Shown here piece after piece: positions 36,151-38,411 of a stretch of 38,411 nt of DNA. The notes under the pieces were generated by a model, which was not told the DNA's origin, did no database searches, and saw only the letters and a list, made by a program, of their open reading frames with translations. Position 1 is the stretch's first letter, and every line of letters begins with the position of its first letter. Origin of the DNA: Pseudomonadota bacterium (GTDB lineage Bacteria > Myxococcota_A > Polyangia > Fen-1088); NCBI GenBank assembly GCA_017881245.1, contig JADGRC010000036.1:1-38411 (forward strand). Reading direction: 5' to 3'. A program made the position numbers and the translations under genes.

Positions 36151-37926
36151 ATGAAGCGCGTCTCCTCGGCAACGGGTTACAACGAGCGTGACCTGAATAA
36201 CACGCGAGTTTTCCGGTCGCAAGGCGGGATTCCCGTGCTGCTGGAAGTACTTGTCGTGGTGCTTTGTTCCGGCGGCCTCATTGCCTGTCGCCGCGCCGCG
36301 CCCACGAAATCCGCGGAGGTGACGCTCGCGGAAGGGCGTAACGCGGGGGAGGGTCCATCGCGGCGGACTCTTCCGCCTCTTCCACCAGAACTGCCTGTCC
36401 CCGCTGATGTGGCATTGCCGCCGGTGGACCGGCGCGGCGGCACTCTGCGCGTCCATCTCGACACCGAGCCTGCGAATCTGAGCCTTCTCGGCGATCCAGA
36501 CGCATCGGTGTTGCAGGTGGTCAAGGGCTTGATCTACGAGCCCCTGTTCGATTGCCCGTTGCCAGGCAGACCGGACCGGCTGCGTCCCGTCCTGGCCGAC
36601 AACTGGCAGATCTCCGCCGACGGCCTCGTCATCACTTTGCACCTACGCCCGGGCATCAAGTGGCATGACGGGCACGGCTTCGGGGTGCTCGACGTCCAGG
36701 CCACCTTGGAACCTTTGCTGCGCGACAATGGCCCGGGGGGCGTCGTCACCCGCGCCTCGCTACGGGATGTGTCGACGATCGAAATCGGCGCGGACCGAAT
36801 CGTGCGATTGATCCTGAAGCGGCGGTCTAATTTCGTGCTCGGCGCTCTGTGCGACATTCCCATTCTGCCCGATCACTACTTGCGCGGCGCCAGCGCCGAT
36901 CTCCAGGGCCTCGGCCGGCAACCCATCGGCACGGGTCCGTTTCGTTTCATGGCCTGGGAGCGGGGCAAACGCATCCGGCTGGCCCGGTCGTCGACGTATT
37001 GGGGCGAGGCCCCGTCGCCAGACGAGATCGCATTCGAGATTGAGTTGGACGGAGCGCGCGCCTTGATGCGCATGCGCCGCGGCGACTTCGACGTACTGCC
37101 CCGGGTCCTGCCGGTGCACTATCCGGACGACGTGGATCCCGTAACGTTACACGGCACGCTTTCCTTGTGGCGCTTGCGTCCTGATCGATGGGCGTACGTC
37201 GTGGTCAATCACCGAAGGCCACCACTCGGGGATCCGCGTTTTCGTCGGGCCTTGTCCGGGCTGTGGGATCGGAGTCGCTTCGCGCGGGATCTCCACCGTG
37301 GCTTGGCGCATCCGCTCGCGGCACCCGCCTTCGCGAATATCGCGGTTCCCGACAACGGTCCAGGGGGTGGCGGAGGCCGCGAACGGGCCACGTCAGAGCT
37401 GGAAGCGGGGGGGTATCGGGATACCAACGCTGATGGGGTGCGAGATCTGGACGGCAAGCCGTTTAGACACACGCTCCTGTGCGCCTCGGGTGCCCGCGCC
37501 GCGACGACCGAGGCCCACGCCTTCGCTTTCGAGGCGCGCAGGGCCGGCCTGCTCGTGGATCTCGTCGTGCTCGACGCCGCCGCGCTGCTCGATCGCGTGC
37601 GAAGGGGCGATTTCGATCTGGCATTGATGTTGTGGGAGGGACAACCCGACGAGGATCCCGGCCTGATGTTCGGCTCGACCGGGCCGTTCAACTACGCGGG
37701 ATATCGATCGCCCGAGGTCGACGCGACGCTGGACGCACTTCGACAGGCCGTCGATCCGGGCGTCCGTCAGTCGTTGCTCGCGTCGCTCGGAACCACGCTG
37801 GCGCGCGAACAGCCAGTGTTGTTCCTCTATCAATTCGACGTACCGGTGCTTGTCGCGCGCCGCGTTCACGGTCTGGCGGCCGTCGGCTCGCACTTGGATC
37901 TGCGACGTGTTTGGATCGATCCCTGA
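36151..37926 (+). CDS. Extracellular solute-binding protein family 5 (peptide/nickel ABC type) lipoprotein
   Basis: Lipobox-like LCSGGLIAC; GGTLRVHLDTEPANLSLL...VVKGLIYEPLFDC...RPVLADNWQISADGLVITLHLRPGIKWHDGHGFGVLDVQATLEPLL...PIGTGPFRFMAWERGKRIRLARSSTYWGEAPSPDEIAFEI. Start uncertain (track ORF 36115). Confidence 0.85.
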   Translation: MKRVSSATGYNERDLNNTRVFRSQGGIPVLLEVLVVVLCSGGLIACRRAAPTKSAEVTLAEGRNAGEGPSRRTLPPLPPELPVPADVALPPVDRRGGTLRVHLDTEPANLSLLGDPDASVLQVVKGLIYEPLFDCPLPGRPDRLRPVLADNWQISADGLVITLHLRPGIKWHDGHGFGVLDVQATLEPLLRDNGPGGVVTRASLRDVSTIEIGADRIVRLILKRRSNFVLGALCDIPILPDHYLRGASADLQGLGRQPIGTGPFRFMAWERGKRIRLARSSTYWGEAPSPDEIAFEIELDGARALMRMRRGDFDVLPRVLPVHYPDDVDPVTLHGTLSLWRLRPDRWAYVVVNHRRPPLGDPRFRRALSGLWDRSRFARDLHRGLAHPLAAPAFANIAVPDNGPGGGGGRERATSELEAGGYRDTNADGVRDLDGKPFRHTLLCASGARAATTEAHAFAFEARRAGLLVDLVVLDAAALLDRVRRGDFDLALMLWEGQPDEDPGLMFGSTGPFNYAGYRSPEVDATLDALRQAVDPGVRQSLLASLGTTLAREQPVLFLYQFDVPVLVARRVHGLAAVGSHLDLRRVWIDP

Positions 37927-38411
37927 TGACGCGCGGCCTCGTTGGGGTTTTCGCCTGGGCCGTCGTGCCGGTGGTCGTGCAGGCGCTTTTTCCGTCTCCC
38001 GCGATTGCCACGGTCGCGCAGGCCGTTGGGCGCGCCCCAACTTCAACGGGACCCACATGTCCCGTCGCCTCCCCGACATCTGGTCCCGGAATTCTCGACC
38101 CGTTTCACCTACCGACGCCCGCCGCGGCGCAACTGAATGCCGACGGGAAGCTGCTGTACCGCCAAGGGCGCTGGGACGAAGCGCGCCAGAAATACCGAGC
38201 GGCGGAAGCTTCAGATCCTGACTTCCTGGCGCCGGCGCTGAATGTCGCCTGTTCCTTCGTCCGCCAGGAACGCTTCGGCGAGGCTCTGGACGAGGTCCTC
38301 CGCCTCGTCGATCGGGCGTACTTGCCGTGGAGCCAGGAGGTGTTGTCCGCGGCCGATCTGGGCGCGTTGAAGGTTCGTGACGCCGAGGGAAAACGCCTTC
38401 GCGCCGCCCTG
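37926..38411 (+). CDS. Secreted TPR-containing protein (truncated at window edge)
   Basis: Own translation: MTRGLVGVFAWAVVPVVVQALFPSPAIA...LNADGKLLYRQGRWDEARQKYRAAEASDPDFLAPALNVACSFVRQERFGEALDEVLRLVDRAYL..., open for 162 codons to the edge; TGATG overlap with the previous stop. Confidence 0.75.
   Translation, partial: MTRGLVGVFAWAVVPVVVQALFPSPAIATVAQAVGRAPTSTGPTCPVASPTSGPGILDPFHLPTPAAAQLNADGKLLYRQGRWDEARQKYRAAEASDPDFLAPALNVACSFVRQERFGEALDEVLRLVDRAYLPWSQEVLSAADLGALKVRDAEGKRLRAAL

Noticed and set aside
1-38411. CRISPR array, transposon ends or phage modules
   Set aside because: No regularly spaced repeats, transposase-like ORFs or phage structural genes seen on reading both strands.

Overview
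High-GC bacterial window of 38.4 kb, probably from a Myxococcota/Polyangia-type deltaproteobacterium. That assignment is an inference from composition, lipoprotein style and DUF2330; I could not test it. It is densely coding and mostly conserved housekeeping, with several lineage-specific lipoproteins. In order: DUF2330 protein (-, truncated at the left edge), gluQ (+), DUF402 protein and dtd (-, 4-nt overlap), DUF885 zinc-peptidase-like lipoprotein (+), class II glutamine-amidotransferase-like protein that seems to lack its catalytic residues (-), alpha/beta hydrolase (-), queE (+), PilW/Tgl-like TPR lipoprotein and RodZ-like HTH membrane protein (+), recO and VOC protein (+), glyS (+), ppdK with a Lys-rich N-terminal extension (+), two coupled large YncE/propeller-like lipoproteins (+), argS and SPOR protein (+), tamB and tamA (-), polA with degenerate proofreading motifs (+), TPR lipoprotein fused to a minimal zincin domain (+), Lys-rich exported protein (-), family 5 solute-binding lipoprotein and a coupled TPR protein truncated at the right edge (+). 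I saw no rRNA, tRNA, CRISPR array, transposase or phage genes. The most unusual leads are the catalytically degenerate amidotransferase-like protein, the TPR-zincin fusion, the coupled giant lipoprotein pair, the basic tail on PPDK, the DUF402-dtd coupling, and a perfect hairpin just upstream of gluQ. No clear-cut new defence or mobile system is visible.
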